Notes: a model not told the origin generated them from the sequence alone. Positions 27,298 to 36,869 are shown, counted from the first letter of the stretch. The stretch: 64,000 bases of DNA from Lutibacter sp. (GCA_030683995.1 JAUXPH010000053.1:62001-126000); one strand, 5' to 3'. Numbers and translations are program-made.

Positions 27298-27328
27298 ATA
27301 AAAAAAGGGCTGCAAATGCAACCCTTCC
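27298..27328 (-). terminator. Terminator of outer-membrane protein gene
   Basis: On the minus strand GGGTTGCA and TGCAGCCC pair (one G-U) around a small loop and are followed by seven T. It lies 24 bp after the stop of the gene at 27352-28182. Confidence 0.75.
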
Positions 27329-27351
27329 TTATCAATTTATTAACCTACAAA

Positions 27352-28182
27352 TTAAAATTTAAACCCAACCTTAAAGTTAAATTGAGCAAAAAATGATAAT
27401 GTATTTGTGTCAGATTCCAAGCTAAATAATCCTGGACCTGGCGTTTTTGTACTTATAGCATACGTATAAGAAACTGGTTTGATATCAAAACCAAAGAAAA
27501 CATTTTTAAAGATGTAATAATCAACACCCGCAACTGCTTGTAATCCAAAAGCAGTAATGTCTACGTGGCGTGCGCCTAAATCGTTGACAGCAAGATTTCC
27601 GCCTGAATCAATTGTAATTGGTTCAAACAAAGATCGTCTCGCGTAGTTAAATGGCAACGCAAATCCTACATAAGGAAATAAGCGATCATTTTTGGTGTTA
27701 AACAACCATTGTCCGCCCAATGAGATTCGTGCGTCGATACTTTCGGATTCCACAACTGCATTGTAAGCAGGAATAATGGTATTTCCGTTTCCGTCAATAA
27801 CAGCCGGTATGCCAAGTTGTGAAGGTGTATTTCTCCAAATGGCTGCACCACTCATCGTGATAGCAAATCTATCTGAAGCGTAATATCTTCCTTCTGCACC
27901 AACCATATTGTTAATTCGGTTGTCATTAGCCTCTACAGTACTGTCATACGGTGCCGCACCGGAAACCGCTGCAGTTGAACTGGGAACAACCAAACCATCT
28001 TCAAGAAATGCTCCGCGTCCAAAAATCATCGCCACAGTGAAATCTCCTGCTTGCGGGGCAAATCTAGGCCCAACTTTACAGGTATCCCCTTTATAGTGGT
28101 GGTGTTCTGAATCTCTATCCTGTGCATTTGCACTTGTTAGCGCAAAGACTAAGATAAAGCATAAAATTAAATATTTTTTCAT
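27352..28182 (-). CDS. Outer-membrane beta-barrel protein (OmpA/porin-like)
   Basis: 276 residues with a signal peptide (MKKYLILCFILVFALTSANA). It starts with HHHYKGDTCK in the mature region, then alternating hydrophobic strands and acidic/Gly turns. The C-terminus NLKVGFKF-type last strand (FKVGFKF) fits a beta-barrel inserted by the BAM complex. Its function is unknown. It follows the giant Ala-rich lipoprotein gene on the same strand, but a terminator hairpin lies between them, so it may be expressed separately or by read-through. Confidence 0.8.
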   Translation of the reverse strand: MKKYLILCFILVFALTSANAQDRDSEHHHYKGDTCKVGPRFAPQAGDFTVAMIFGRGAFLEDGLVVPSSTAAVSGAAPYDSTVEANDNRINNMVGAEGRYYASDRFAITMSGAAIWRNTPSQLGIPAVIDGNGNTIIPAYNAVVESESIDARISLGGQWLFNTKNDRLFPYVGFALPFNYARRSLFEPITIDSGGNLAVNDLGARHVDITAFGLQAVAGVDYYIFKNVFFGFDIKPVSYTYAISTKTPGPGLFSLESDTNTLSFFAQFNFKVGFKF

Positions 28183-28216
28183 ATGTTTTAGTTCTTTAAG
28201 AGTTAAAATTTTGTTT

Positions 28217-28250
28217 TAAAAGGGCTGCTGTAAGGCAGCCCCTTTTTTGT
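28217..28250 (-). terminator. Terminator of Ala-rich lipoprotein gene
   Basis: On the minus strand GGGCTGC and GCAGCCC form a stem around a short loop, followed by a TTTTAAAAC stretch. It sits between the lipoprotein stop and the barrel protein start. Confidence 0.75.
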
Positions 28251-28262
28251 TTTCTTAAAGAA

Positions 28263-31200
28263 TTAAGATGCCAACGCAGCGGTCATTAACGCTTTGAATT
28301 TGTCAGCAATTGCTTGAGCATTTGCTATTCTTATCGTTAAAACAGCAATTTGATCTTTTAAGTTCTGAACATTGGCTTGTAAAGCTGCCAAATCTACATT
28401 GCCTTTGGAAATTGCTATTTGAGTAGCCAATATTTCAGCGTTTGCATTGGTAATAATTAGATTTTGATCAGCGATTAATTGTGTGTAATTAGGTACCGTT
28501 GTTTGTAAAGCTGCAATTAGGGTAGTTAAACTGCTTATCGAAATGGTAGCAGCAGCATCCTCAGCAACTAAAGCAGCTTTTGCTTGTGTTGCATTAACCA
28601 ATGTAACATTTAAAGCGGCATATAACGGCGTAACAATCAATGCATCATATTGCGCTTGCAATGCGGCAAGATCTGCTGTGTATTTGGCAATGAAGATTAA
28701 ATCTTCAGCAGCTTCTCTTGTGGCTGTAGTTAATGCAGCTTGTGCAGCAGCCAACATAGTTTGGTGAGCCGCTTTACTAACACTTACAAGTGCATTAAAA
28801 TCTTTTCTTGCGTTAAACAACATTGCATAATCTGTCAGTGTTTTTACAGTACCTACAGTATAAAATGCACCGGTAGTTGATGTAGTAAGTTTATCCGCAG
28901 ATAACAAACGACTTAGGAAACTATAATCAATAGGAGTAGTTAAACCTAATTTTGCATTTAACAATTCTAGATCACCTAATAAACCAGAGGCAGGAGTTGA
29001 TGTTGTAACTTTACCTAATACAACTTTTGCAGCGTCTACAGCACCTTGAAGATTTGCACGAGTTGTAAGGCCTAAGTCAAAAAGTTCTTTTTGGTAAGCA
29101 AAATCATCTTTTGCATCATTTAAAGCATCGGAACCAGTATCAAAAGCATATTGTTTTTTAGCCAATTCTAATCCCATATTCCACAATGCAGCTTGAGCTG
29201 TTAATGTATCAGGAGCACCCATTACACCAGATCCATTCCAAGTACTAAGGTACCCGGCATCAGTATCTGTAAATGTTAGCACAGCGGTCCAAGTATTGGA
29301 ACCTGACTTAGGTAACCCATCAGATGTATATGATCTGCTTGCGAAACTGTTAGTGCCCAATTTGTTGGTAGCTACGTTAAATGTCCAAAGTGTTGGGATA
29401 CTGATGTCATCAGATTCCACTTCAACAAATACAGCAGCAGTTGGCAAAGCTAATTGTGTCATTGCTGGAACAGTAGAAGAAATAGCAGAAGCATCGGCAC
29501 TATAATTAGCACTAGTAGTAGCCTGATTATAATCATCGAAAGGCATTGTACCCGCTAAATCATTCCAGATATAAATATCAGTATTGTCATCAATAGAATA
29601 AGCGGCATCAGCGATCAAAGCTGTAACTTTCGTAGCTAAAGTAGCAGTTGAATATTTTGTTGCAGCAAATGTGGCAGGAACATACAAACCTGAACCAATA
29701 GTTGTTTCTCTCCAAGAAGTAACTTGCATATAGGTTGTCGCGCCTAAACCTTCTAGACCAGTATTGCCTAAATCGAATTGTATTGTATTGAACCAAGCGT
29801 CTACATCTGAAGCAAGACCAGGACCATCAGTAACAACACTTCCAGCAGGAGCTAATTCAAAAGCCGTTTTAGCTGTATTATATGCAGTTTGTGCATTGTT
29901 TCTGGCAGTTAGTGCTGTATTGTAATTGGTGTTGGCAGTTGCCAAATCAGCAGTATAGGTACTTCCGTCAAATGCAGCTTGTTGAACAGCCAATTCAGCT
30001 GCAGCAGCATTGTAAGATGCTGTTAATTCGGCAAAATCTGCTTCAAATTTTAACAATGCCAAATCCGCATTCCATAATTTTCCGTAAGCAGTTAAAGCTG
30101 CAGCACCCGTTCTAGGAACGTCATTACTCATACCGCCATAAACATATACAGGCGCAGTGCCATAAGATCCAATAGCCGCAGTAACATCAGCAATGTCTTT
30201 TAATCGCCCTGAAGCTGGAGAAGTTGCAACGCCTACATAAGGGTTAGCAATAACTAAAGCATCAGTGGTCATAGGTTTCCAACCAATTACACCCAATGCA
30301 GTATTTACATCACCTTTAAGTGCTGTATATGTTGCGTCATAACTGTTAATAGCATTGGTATGCAAAGTTACATTTGCAGTTTGCGTTTTAATTGCTAGTG
30401 AATCAGCAGTATAATTAGCTTTCCAAGTTGCCAAGCTAGCTTTAGTTGTAGCATAAGGGCCTGCAGGATCAGCCATAAAAGCCACGGCATCATCAACTGC
30501 TTTTTGTGCAGTAAGTCTGTTTTGCTCAGCAAGCGCAATTAAACCAACCAATTGAACTTTTCTGGCTTCTAAAGTGGCTTTTTGCGTTTTCAAACCTGCA
30601 AGTTGTGTTTCTATTGCAGTTGGATTCGCTTTGGCTGTATTTAAAGTAACAATCGCAGCTTGTGCAGCAGTAACTTTTGCTTGTTCGGTAGATAATTTAG
30701 TGTTTAAACCTGCCAAATAAAGTGCCCAAGTGGTCTCTGGAGTACCTGCTTTTAAATACAATTCCGCAAGCGCCAATTGACCTTGTTTTGTTAATTTTTC
30801 ACCTTTTAAGGAGTTCACAACTTGCATTGCATACATGTAGTCATAAGCATAACCAACAGCTAAATTAGCTCCGGCAGCTTGCATTTGAGCAGTTAATGCA
30901 GCCATATCAATATTAAATTGAGCCTGGGCTATTTGCAAATCGTGTTGTGCTGCAGCGACAGCTACATTGGTTTCGGCAACTAGTTCAAGAAGCCATTGTG
31001 TGCGTTGCGCCGCTTCATAAGCGTTGAAGGCAATAATGCCGGCAGTTTCAGCATTAACTTGTGCAGTTAGTGAAGCTGTATAAGTAGCTTGCGCATTCTC
31101 TGCATTTGCTTGCGCCAGCAATAAAGCGGCCTCAGCATTTTGCACACCGGCTTGCGCAGCAATTAAATCAGCTTGAGCCTCATAAATGGCTTCAACTAGA

Positions 31201-31292
31201 GGTGAAACTTCGTTGTCTATACAAGACGTGAAGGTTACACTAAACAGGGCAGTCAGCATTAGGACTACCGACAATTTTTTTAAATGTTTCAT
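28263..31292 (-). CDS. Giant Ala-rich coiled-coil lipoprotein
   Basis: 1009 residues. The lipobox ends TFTSC24, so it is probably lipid-anchored. Residues about 30-340 and 720-1009 are extremely rich in Ala, Gln, Leu and Thr and form long helical, heptad-like runs (for example AQADLIAAQAGVQNAEAAL); the middle (about 340-700) is a Gly/Ser/aromatic-rich globular region. Hence the layout is two rods around a globular core. No family is recognised. A strong promoter (31364-31394) and a terminator bracket it. Together with the barrel protein downstream, it may form a cell-surface assembly, but this is inference. Confidence 0.75.
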   Translation of the reverse strand: MKHLKKLSVVLMLTALFSVTFTSCIDNEVSPLVEAIYEAQADLIAAQAGVQNAEAALLLAQANAENAQATYTASLTAQVNAETAGIIAFNAYEAAQRTQWLLELVAETNVAVAAAQHDLQIAQAQFNIDMAALTAQMQAAGANLAVGYAYDYMYAMQVVNSLKGEKLTKQGQLALAELYLKAGTPETTWALYLAGLNTKLSTEQAKVTAAQAAIVTLNTAKANPTAIETQLAGLKTQKATLEARKVQLVGLIALAEQNRLTAQKAVDDAVAFMADPAGPYATTKASLATWKANYTADSLAIKTQTANVTLHTNAINSYDATYTALKGDVNTALGVIGWKPMTTDALVIANPYVGVATSPASGRLKDIADVTAAIGSYGTAPVYVYGGMSNDVPRTGAAALTAYGKLWNADLALLKFEADFAELTASYNAAAAELAVQQAAFDGSTYTADLATANTNYNTALTARNNAQTAYNTAKTAFELAPAGSVVTDGPGLASDVDAWFNTIQFDLGNTGLEGLGATTYMQVTSWRETTIGSGLYVPATFAATKYSTATLATKVTALIADAAYSIDDNTDIYIWNDLAGTMPFDDYNQATTSANYSADASAISSTVPAMTQLALPTAAVFVEVESDDISIPTLWTFNVATNKLGTNSFASRSYTSDGLPKSGSNTWTAVLTFTDTDAGYLSTWNGSGVMGAPDTLTAQAALWNMGLELAKKQYAFDTGSDALNDAKDDFAYQKELFDLGLTTRANLQGAVDAAKVVLGKVTTSTPASGLLGDLELLNAKLGLTTPIDYSFLSRLLSADKLTTSTTGAFYTVGTVKTLTDYAMLFNARKDFNALVSVSKAAHQTMLAAAQAALTTATREAAEDLIFIAKYTADLAALQAQYDALIVTPLYAALNVTLVNATQAKAALVAEDAAATISISSLTTLIAALQTTVPNYTQLIADQNLIITNANAEILATQIAISKGNVDLAALQANVQNLKDQIAVLTIRIANAQAIADKFKALMTAALAS

Positions 31293-31335
31293 TTTGTAAC
31301 TTTTTAATTAATATTCTTTTAAATTTAAATAGGTT

Positions 31336-31349
31336 AACACAATTGTGTT
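31336..31349. promoter_or_regulatory. Palindrome in the leader of the Ala-rich lipoprotein gene
   Basis: AACACAATTGTGTT is a perfect 14-bp palindrome, 44 nt upstream of the start codon and downstream of the -7 element. It could be an operator or a leader hairpin. Confidence 0.5.
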
Positions 31350-31363
31350 TCCACAATTAGTAA

Positions 31364-31394
31364 CAAAACTACATATATAATTTTTATTATGCAA
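31364..31394 (-). promoter_or_regulatory. Housekeeping promoter of Ala-rich lipoprotein gene
   Basis: On the minus strand TTG (31392-31394) is followed by 20 nt and TAGTTTTG (31364-31371), close to the Bacteroidota -33/-7 consensus. Transcription would start about 31358, giving a leader near 66 nt. Confidence 0.65.
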
Positions 31395-31794
31395 TAATTG
31401 ATTTGTCAAAACCTTTTATTTTTACTGCTAAAATAATAATATTTTTGATTAATCCTACATAATATGTTAAAAAATAAGTAGTTAATTCAAATGAAATGTT
31501 ATTTTTATTTTTTGATCTGGGGTTTAATTTCTGGTTTCCTCCCATTTTTCGTGGGGTTTTAAAGGTTTTTTTGCTGATTTATGCCACTTTTTTATAAGTT
31601 TTCACTGAGGAAATACCAATAAGTGGCTTAATAATACTTTATTTAGGATATAGGTTAGTTTAACCGCCAATATTTTTGCCTATTTTATTTTTTAGGCACT
31701 GTGTTTTTGCTTTTATAAAAGTCGCTTAACATAATAAAATAGGTGTTTGATGTGTAATTAGAACAATTTTTACAACTTTTTTGTAAAAAACAAA
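31395..31794. other. AT-rich intergenic region, nothing recognised
   Basis: 400 bp of AT-rich DNA, with no open frame over 60 codons and no repeat shared with the rest of the window. Confidence 0.6.
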
Positions 31795-31829
31795 ACCCCT
31801 TAAAAAATTATTTCAATTTTAAAAGGGGT
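31795..31829 (-). terminator. Terminator after small basic protein gene
   Basis: ACCCCTT and AAGGGGT bracket an AT-rich loop; on the minus strand the stem is followed by TTTTGTTTTTT. It is 25 bp past the stop of the 38-codon gene. Confidence 0.6.
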
Positions 31830-31854
31830 GAAAGAGTGCGAAAAATATCCTTAT

Positions 31855-31971
31855 CTATTTAGGATTGATATTTAAACCCGGTTTGGATTTACCTGTTTCT
31901 TTCACAGTTTTACTTTTTGCCGGTTTTGCTTTCGCGGCTGTTTTTTTGGGAGCTTTTTTTTCTGGTGCCAT
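31855..31971 (-). CDS. Small Lys/Ala/Pro-rich basic protein (histone-H1-like)
   Basis: 38 residues, starting MAPEKKAPKKTAAKAKPAK and ending KPGLNINPK. About a third are Lys, with Ala, Pro, Thr and Ser filling the rest, as in the C-terminal tails of histone H1 and in bacterial H1-like proteins (Hc1, AlgP). Possibly a nucleic-acid-binding protein. A TAACTTTA near 32005 could be its promoter. Length and composition alone support it, so function is tentative. Confidence 0.6.
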   Translation of the reverse strand: MAPEKKAPKKTAAKAKPAKSKTVKETGKSKPGLNINPK

Positions 31972-32063
31972 TTTTAATAGATTTTAGTTAGAATAATAAA
32001 ATAAAGTTAGTAATTATTTTTAAGATAAAATAAATAAATTTTAATTAATAATGTGTTTATTTC

Positions 32064-32071
32064 TATATTTG
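32064..32071 (+). promoter_or_regulatory. -7 promoter element of the caspase/TIR cassette
   Basis: TATATTTG matches TAnnTTTG and lies 35 nt before the ATG at 32106. No further internal promoter was seen in the five-gene cassette, whose intergenic gaps are only 9-20 bp. Confidence 0.55.
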
Positions 32072-32105
32072 ATTAATTTAGAACGCTACTAACTAAACAA
32101 TTACA

Positions 32106-34055
32106 ATGAACCTAAGATCCTTTTTTAAACAATGCCACGACAAGGAAGTCTTTAAAATGCTCTCCATTTATGTGGTTTCGTCTTGGGTTTTGTTGCAGGT
32201 TTCGGCCTTGGTATGGAAGCCTCTGGGATTGCCCGAAAAAACGGTTACTTATCTTATTCTTCTGCTGCTCATAAGTTTCCCTTTCTATATTTTATACGTC
32301 TGGAAAGCAATTGTTCTTCCCCTGGAAAATGAAATAATTGACTTGGATGACATTGAAAAAAAGAAAAAAGCTGCATTCAAAAAAGGTTATTTTTCATCCC
32401 TTGGCGTTATCTCGGTAATCAACCTTGTTGCCGTATTGCTCATTATCAACAATAATTTTACAAATACAATTGCTTTGCCAAAGGTGAAACAAAGCGATAA
32501 AATAGCGGTTTTAAAATTTGGCAACAATACAGGTGATGCGGCTTACGATATTATAAGCAAAATGACTGCCGACTGGATTATGCACGGAATTACGGAGAAT
32601 AAAGCCGGACAGGTAATTTCTAACGAAGTGGTTGATGAATATGCCAGCGCTTTAAACATAAAAAACAAAAATGGAGACGTTAATTCCGTGGTAAAAGAAT
32701 ATCTGATGCCCAGCAAAATTATTTCGGGTAATTTTTATTTGAAAAACAACAAATTGCTGTTTCATTGCACGGTAAAAGACGGAAATAAAGATGAAACACT
32801 TATCGCGTTTGAAACGAATCAATGTGGCACCAACGACGCTTTAAAATGTATTGATGAGCTAAAAGAACAAATTCTGGGATTTTTAATGACGGAAGAAATG
32901 CTACAGGAAAAACCTCCCAAATATGATGCGTACAAATATGTGCTGGAGGCTAAAATTACCGATGAAAGTGAAAAGCACATTGATCTTTTAAACAAAGCCA
33001 TTAAAGCAGATCCCGGATATTTTGAACCAAAAGTGCTTAGGGTTGCCTATTATTACAACTACGGCAATTACCAAAAAGCCGATTCTTTGTTAAAAGCCAT
33101 TGAACACGACTCAAAAAATAACAAACGACAGCTCAATTTATTAAATACTTACCGAGCCTTATTGGCAGGAAATAACAAAAAAGTTTACAATACCACGTTG
33201 GAAGAATTTGCGATGGCACCGTTCGATCTTAAATCGAACAAAAGCACGATGGTTGTGGCTTTGCAGTTTGTAAATAGACCCCAAGATGTTGAGCCCATTT
33301 TTAATGCCGTAAAAATGGACAGTATGGATATTCAAAATTGTCAGGATTGCATCAATCGCATTTATGTTAAGGCTTTGGCTGATGTTGAACTGAAAAAATA
33401 TGATGTGGTAATCCAACTTCTTGAACCTATGATAGAAACTGTTGAAAATCCGTTTTTTAAAAAACCATTGATTGCTTCTTATGTTCGGGCAAAAAATGAC
33501 GCCAAAATTGATGCATTATTAAATAAAATGCAACTTTTGAACAAATTGGTAACCTATCAGGATTTATGTTTGTTCACCGCAAAGGAATATTTACTGATGG
33601 AAAACGCGGATAAAGCAAATGAATATTTCAATAAAATAATAAATTCCCCTAAAAACACTTCAGAAAAAACAATGCTGGCTGAGGCATTCTATTATAAAAA
33701 TGACTTTGCCGAAGCTGAAAAAATATGGAAAGAATTACACGCACAAAATAAGGAAAATATTGATTTTTTAGCAAAACTTGCCATTTGCAACCTTAAAATG
33801 AACAACGAAAAGCAAGCCGAAAAATACCTTAAAAATTTAGAAGTTTTGCGGGATCGTTTTCAATTTGGAAGCATTGATTATGCTTTTGCCCAGTTTTATG
33901 CGGCTTCAGACAATAAAACTGAAATGGAAAAGTATTTGATGAAAGCTGTGGCAGGAGGTTTTTTGTTTACATCGCAAACTTTTCAGAACGACCCTCATTT
34001 CATTAAGTATAAAGACACACCCTCCTTTAAAAATATTTTGAATTATTGGCACTAA
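32106..34055 (+). CDS. Membrane protein with TolB-like domain and TPRs
   Basis: 649 residues. N-terminal KEVFKMLSIYVVSSWVLLQV with a second helix (about 46-66) and a third (about 95-113) matches the membrane leader of adenylate-cyclase/TPR proteins in many bacteria. A TolB/FlgO-like domain follows (about 132-260, from DKIAVLKFGNNTGD), then a helical TPR solenoid to the C-terminus (about 275-645). It could sense or scaffold at the inner membrane. It is the first gene of the cassette, 16 bp before the next. Confidence 0.75.
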   Translation: MNLRSFFKQCHDKEVFKMLSIYVVSSWVLLQVSALVWKPLGLPEKTVTYLILLLLISFPFYILYVWKAIVLPLENEIIDLDDIEKKKKAAFKKGYFSSLGVISVINLVAVLLIINNNFTNTIALPKVKQSDKIAVLKFGNNTGDAAYDIISKMTADWIMHGITENKAGQVISNEVVDEYASALNIKNKNGDVNSVVKEYLMPSKIISGNFYLKNNKLLFHCTVKDGNKDETLIAFETNQCGTNDALKCIDELKEQILGFLMTEEMLQEKPPKYDAYKYVLEAKITDESEKHIDLLNKAIKADPGYFEPKVLRVAYYYNYGNYQKADSLLKAIEHDSKNNKRQLNLLNTYRALLAGNNKKVYNTTLEEFAMAPFDLKSNKSTMVVALQFVNRPQDVEPIFNAVKMDSMDIQNCQDCINRIYVKALADVELKKYDVVIQLLEPMIETVENPFFKKPLIASYVRAKNDAKIDALLNKMQLLNKLVTYQDLCLFTAKEYLLMENADKANEYFNKIINSPKNTSEKTMLAEAFYYKNDFAEAEKIWKELHAQNKENIDFLAKLAICNLKMNNEKQAEKYLKNLEVLRDRFQFGSIDYAFAQFYAASDNKTEMEKYLMKAVAGGFLFTSQTFQNDPHFIKYKDTPSFKNILNYWH

Positions 34056-34071
34056 CCAAACATGTATTCTT

Positions 34072-34602
34072 ATGATCCAAGAAAATTCTTCCACGGCTAA
34101 TTTTGAATTGACCGTCAAATTAATTGAAGTTGTTATTTGGCCGTTAACGTTATTTCTGATTATATTTTTCTTCAGAAAAAGCTTTGCGGGCGTTTTTCAA
34201 CGCTTGGGAACCTTAAAAGTTGACAGCTCAGGAATAGCGATGTCTTTTGAAAAAGAGCTGGAAGCCACCAAATCGACATTTGAATTAAACAGGCCCGAAA
34301 TAATGGGCAGGGGAAAATCTTCTTTTGATATTGAAAACGCTTCAAATGAGCCGCCATTTCAACAATTAATGACCATAAAACAAAGCCTGGACAAAGCCTT
34401 AATCGACCTTGCTTCAGAAGAAGGCATTGATGTTTCCGATAAAAGCGGCGTGTTTCTTTGCAATGCTTTGGAAGCTAAAGGCGTTATCACGAAACAAAAA
34501 AGCGAACTCACCAAATCCTTGTTAAAAGTAGTAAATATGGCGAGAATGGATATTTCCCAATCACATATAGACATCATAAAAAAAATGTACAATGCTTTAT
34601 AG
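34072..34602 (+). CDS. Small membrane protein with helical C-terminus
   Basis: 176 residues. One hydrophobic segment at about 20-39 (IEVVIWPLTLFLIIFFFRKSF) followed by a VDSSGIAMSFEKEL segment often seen after such helices, then a soluble helical region (about 100-176) resembling HEPN/DUF4145-like folds, though without a recognisable catalytic motif. No signal peptide. Its role is unknown. It sits between the TolB/TPR protein and the caspase-like protein, with gaps of 16 and 9 bp. Confidence 0.7.
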   Translation: MIQENSSTANFELTVKLIEVVIWPLTLFLIIFFFRKSFAGVFQRLGTLKVDSSGIAMSFEKELEATKSTFELNRPEIMGRGKSSFDIENASNEPPFQQLMTIKQSLDKALIDLASEEGIDVSDKSGVFLCNALEAKGVITKQKSELTKSLLKVVNMARMDISQSHIDIIKKMYNAL

Positions 34603-34611
34603 GCTTAAAAT

Positions 34612-36849
34612 ATGAATGCTTTAAAAAACTCTTATGCCATAATTATTGGCGTTGGCCACGATTTGCCCGAAAGCGTAAAAGATGCACAAGCTGTTTATGA
34701 AATCCTTTCAAATAAAAAGATTGCCGGTTATAAAAAAGAAAATATCACGCTGTTAACCGAAAAGTTGGCTGTCAGAAAAAATATATTGGATGCCTTTGAC
34801 CAATTAATTGCCAAAACTGATGAAGACTCCTCGGTACTTTTATTTTATTCGGGTCACGGAGGCACTTTTACGGACAATGATCTTATTGCTAGCCGAAAAA
34901 CAGGTGCACCATTAAAACCTGAACAAGAAAATAACAGGCATTATTTTTTGCAGCCAAATGATTGCACCATTGAAAATTTTGAAAAAACCTGGGTGCGGGC
35001 AGTAGAGCTAAAAGAAAAAATAAATGAGTTAAAATCAAAGCGAATTATTTTGTTTTTAGATTGCTGCCACGCGGAAGGAATGACAAAATCAGGTCCTGAA
35101 ATTAATGCGACAGAATTAAAAAACCGATTAAGAAATCCGGAAGGTTTGGCCCAAAAAATTGATGACGGAAAAGGAATGTCTTTTCTGACTTCTTGCAGGG
35201 CAGAGGAAAAGTCGTACATTCTTCCTGGAGACTCCTTAAGCTTGTTTACCAAGTGTTTAATTGAAGCTTTAACAGGGGAACAAAGGGCGTTTTTTGAAGA
35301 ACCTTATGTTCGTATGACGGATGTGATCAATTACCTAATGAAAAAAGTTCCTGAAAGAAAGCCCATTCAACGACCTTTTGTGAACATCCAAATGTATGAC
35401 GATTTTATATTAAGCAAACTTCCAAAAGAAAAACTGTATAAGGCAACTGCGCCAACTTCCATAGTTGAAGCTTCACCAAAGGCCATTGGCAAAGAAATTG
35501 TCACCAATTTCAGGGAACGAGAAGCTGCCGTGAATGCGGTTTTGTTTGTTCACGGATTTTCAGGAGAATCGGCCAACACTTTTGACGCGATCCAAAATTA
35601 TATCTTGGAAGATCCTAAAATGCACGGTTGGGATATGTTTCCATTTGGTTATTCAGAAAACGTGAAACCACAAATGGGAAAAGGCATTTGGGCATCCGTT
35701 GAAGATATTGAGCGGGTTGCGGATTACCTTTCGGCATCCATAAACCACAAATACGGCAAATACAAACGCATTGCCATTGTTGCCCACGGTTTGGGCGGAT
35801 TGAGCGTACAAAAAGCGTTGCTGGAACTCGATAAAAATGATTTGGACAGAATAACGCACGTGCTGCTTTTTGGAACGCCCAGCAATGGCATTGATAGTGA
35901 ATCTTCAAAAATAGCAGACATCCGTTGGGCGGATCTTCAAAAGGAAGCGCCTTTTATTAAAAAATTGCGCAGTGATTGGCAAAAAAACTTTTCAGTAGAA
36001 ATTCCTTTTAATTTTAAAGCTGTTGCGGGAACGGACGATAAAGATGTGCCGTTACAAACTATTTTTGATCCTTTTGATGATAAGTATCGAATTACTGTAG
36101 CCGGAAATCATTTTTCTATGGTACAGCCAACCAGCAAGGAAAACGACAGTTATCGTCTAATTATAGACACTTTAAACGACAATGAATTTTACAATCTGTA
36201 TACCAATCAGGAAGAAATCAATAATTTATTGGGTGAATATAATGCCGTCGTAAAAAAATTGCTGCCAACCAAAGACACTTTAAATGCAAAAGGTTTAAAG
36301 CAACTGCTTTTTGCCTTGGAAGGTTTGGACAAGAATGAAGAAGTGATGGATATTTTGCTTAATCATCCGCTTTCACAGGAGAATACCGATTTAATGGGTG
36401 TTTTGGGCGGAAGGCTTAAAAGAAGATATCTTCAAACATTTTTGGAGGAAGACGGAAAAAAAGCGATGGGATATTACGGCAAAGGACTTGAAATTTCATC
36501 AGAAAAGAAGGAAAATGAACAAATTTATTACCACGCCATCAATTTGGCTTTTTTGAATTTGGTGGTTGAAGAAGACAAAAATAAAATGCGCGAATATGCA
36601 AAACTGGCAATAGATGCAGCAGAAAAAGATTCCTTTAGCAGTCTGTGGAAAAACGCCACCATAGCAGAAGCGGCAATGTACAGCGGCAACTTTGAAAAAG
36701 CCAAAGAATATTATTCCCTAGCAGCAGAAGCGGCAGGGATTCGCGAAAAAATATCCATACACACCAATGCTTTTGTGGCTTATGCCAATTTAATGAACAC
36801 CGAAGATGATGATTTTACCAAGTTTTTGAAAATCAAATTTTTAACTTAA
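34612..36849 (+). CDS. Caspase-like peptidase fused to alpha/beta-hydrolase-like domain and TPRs
   Basis: 745 residues. The N-terminal domain (1-270) is a caspase/metacaspase (C14) fold: His82 in FYSGHGG and Cys152 in the DCCHAEG motif form the expected His-Cys dyad. The middle domain (about 305-515) looks like a SERAC1/DUF676-type alpha/beta hydrolase (LFVHGFSGES at 311-320, IAIVAHGLGGLSVQKAL at 387-403, GNHFSMVQ at 498-505). The nucleophile elbow reads AHGLGG, so position 393 is Gly (GGT) instead of Ser; the domain is probably not an active esterase. The C-terminus (about 540-745) is helical and TPR-like. The architecture is that of a protease effector in a conflict system. Confidence 0.85.
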   Translation: MNALKNSYAIIIGVGHDLPESVKDAQAVYEILSNKKIAGYKKENITLLTEKLAVRKNILDAFDQLIAKTDEDSSVLLFYSGHGGTFTDNDLIASRKTGAPLKPEQENNRHYFLQPNDCTIENFEKTWVRAVELKEKINELKSKRIILFLDCCHAEGMTKSGPEINATELKNRLRNPEGLAQKIDDGKGMSFLTSCRAEEKSYILPGDSLSLFTKCLIEALTGEQRAFFEEPYVRMTDVINYLMKKVPERKPIQRPFVNIQMYDDFILSKLPKEKLYKATAPTSIVEASPKAIGKEIVTNFREREAAVNAVLFVHGFSGESANTFDAIQNYILEDPKMHGWDMFPFGYSENVKPQMGKGIWASVEDIERVADYLSASINHKYGKYKRIAIVAHGLGGLSVQKALLELDKNDLDRITHVLLFGTPSNGIDSESSKIADIRWADLQKEAPFIKKLRSDWQKNFSVEIPFNFKAVAGTDDKDVPLQTIFDPFDDKYRITVAGNHFSMVQPTSKENDSYRLIIDTLNDNEFYNLYTNQEEINNLLGEYNAVVKKLLPTKDTLNAKGLKQLLFALEGLDKNEEVMDILLNHPLSQENTDLMGVLGGRLKRRYLQTFLEEDGKKAMGYYGKGLEISSEKKENEQIYYHAINLAFLNLVVEEDKNKMREYAKLAIDAAEKDSFSSLWKNATIAEAAMYSGNFEKAKEYYSLAAEAAGIREKISIHTNAFVAYANLMNTEDDDFTKFLKIKFLT

Positions 36850-36869
36850 ATTCGTTTTAATTATTTTAA

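Noticed and set aside
28543-30115. Plus-strand genes opposite the Ala-rich lipoprotein
   Set aside because: They arise from the biased codon use of the lipoprotein gene and have no start or ribosome-binding context.
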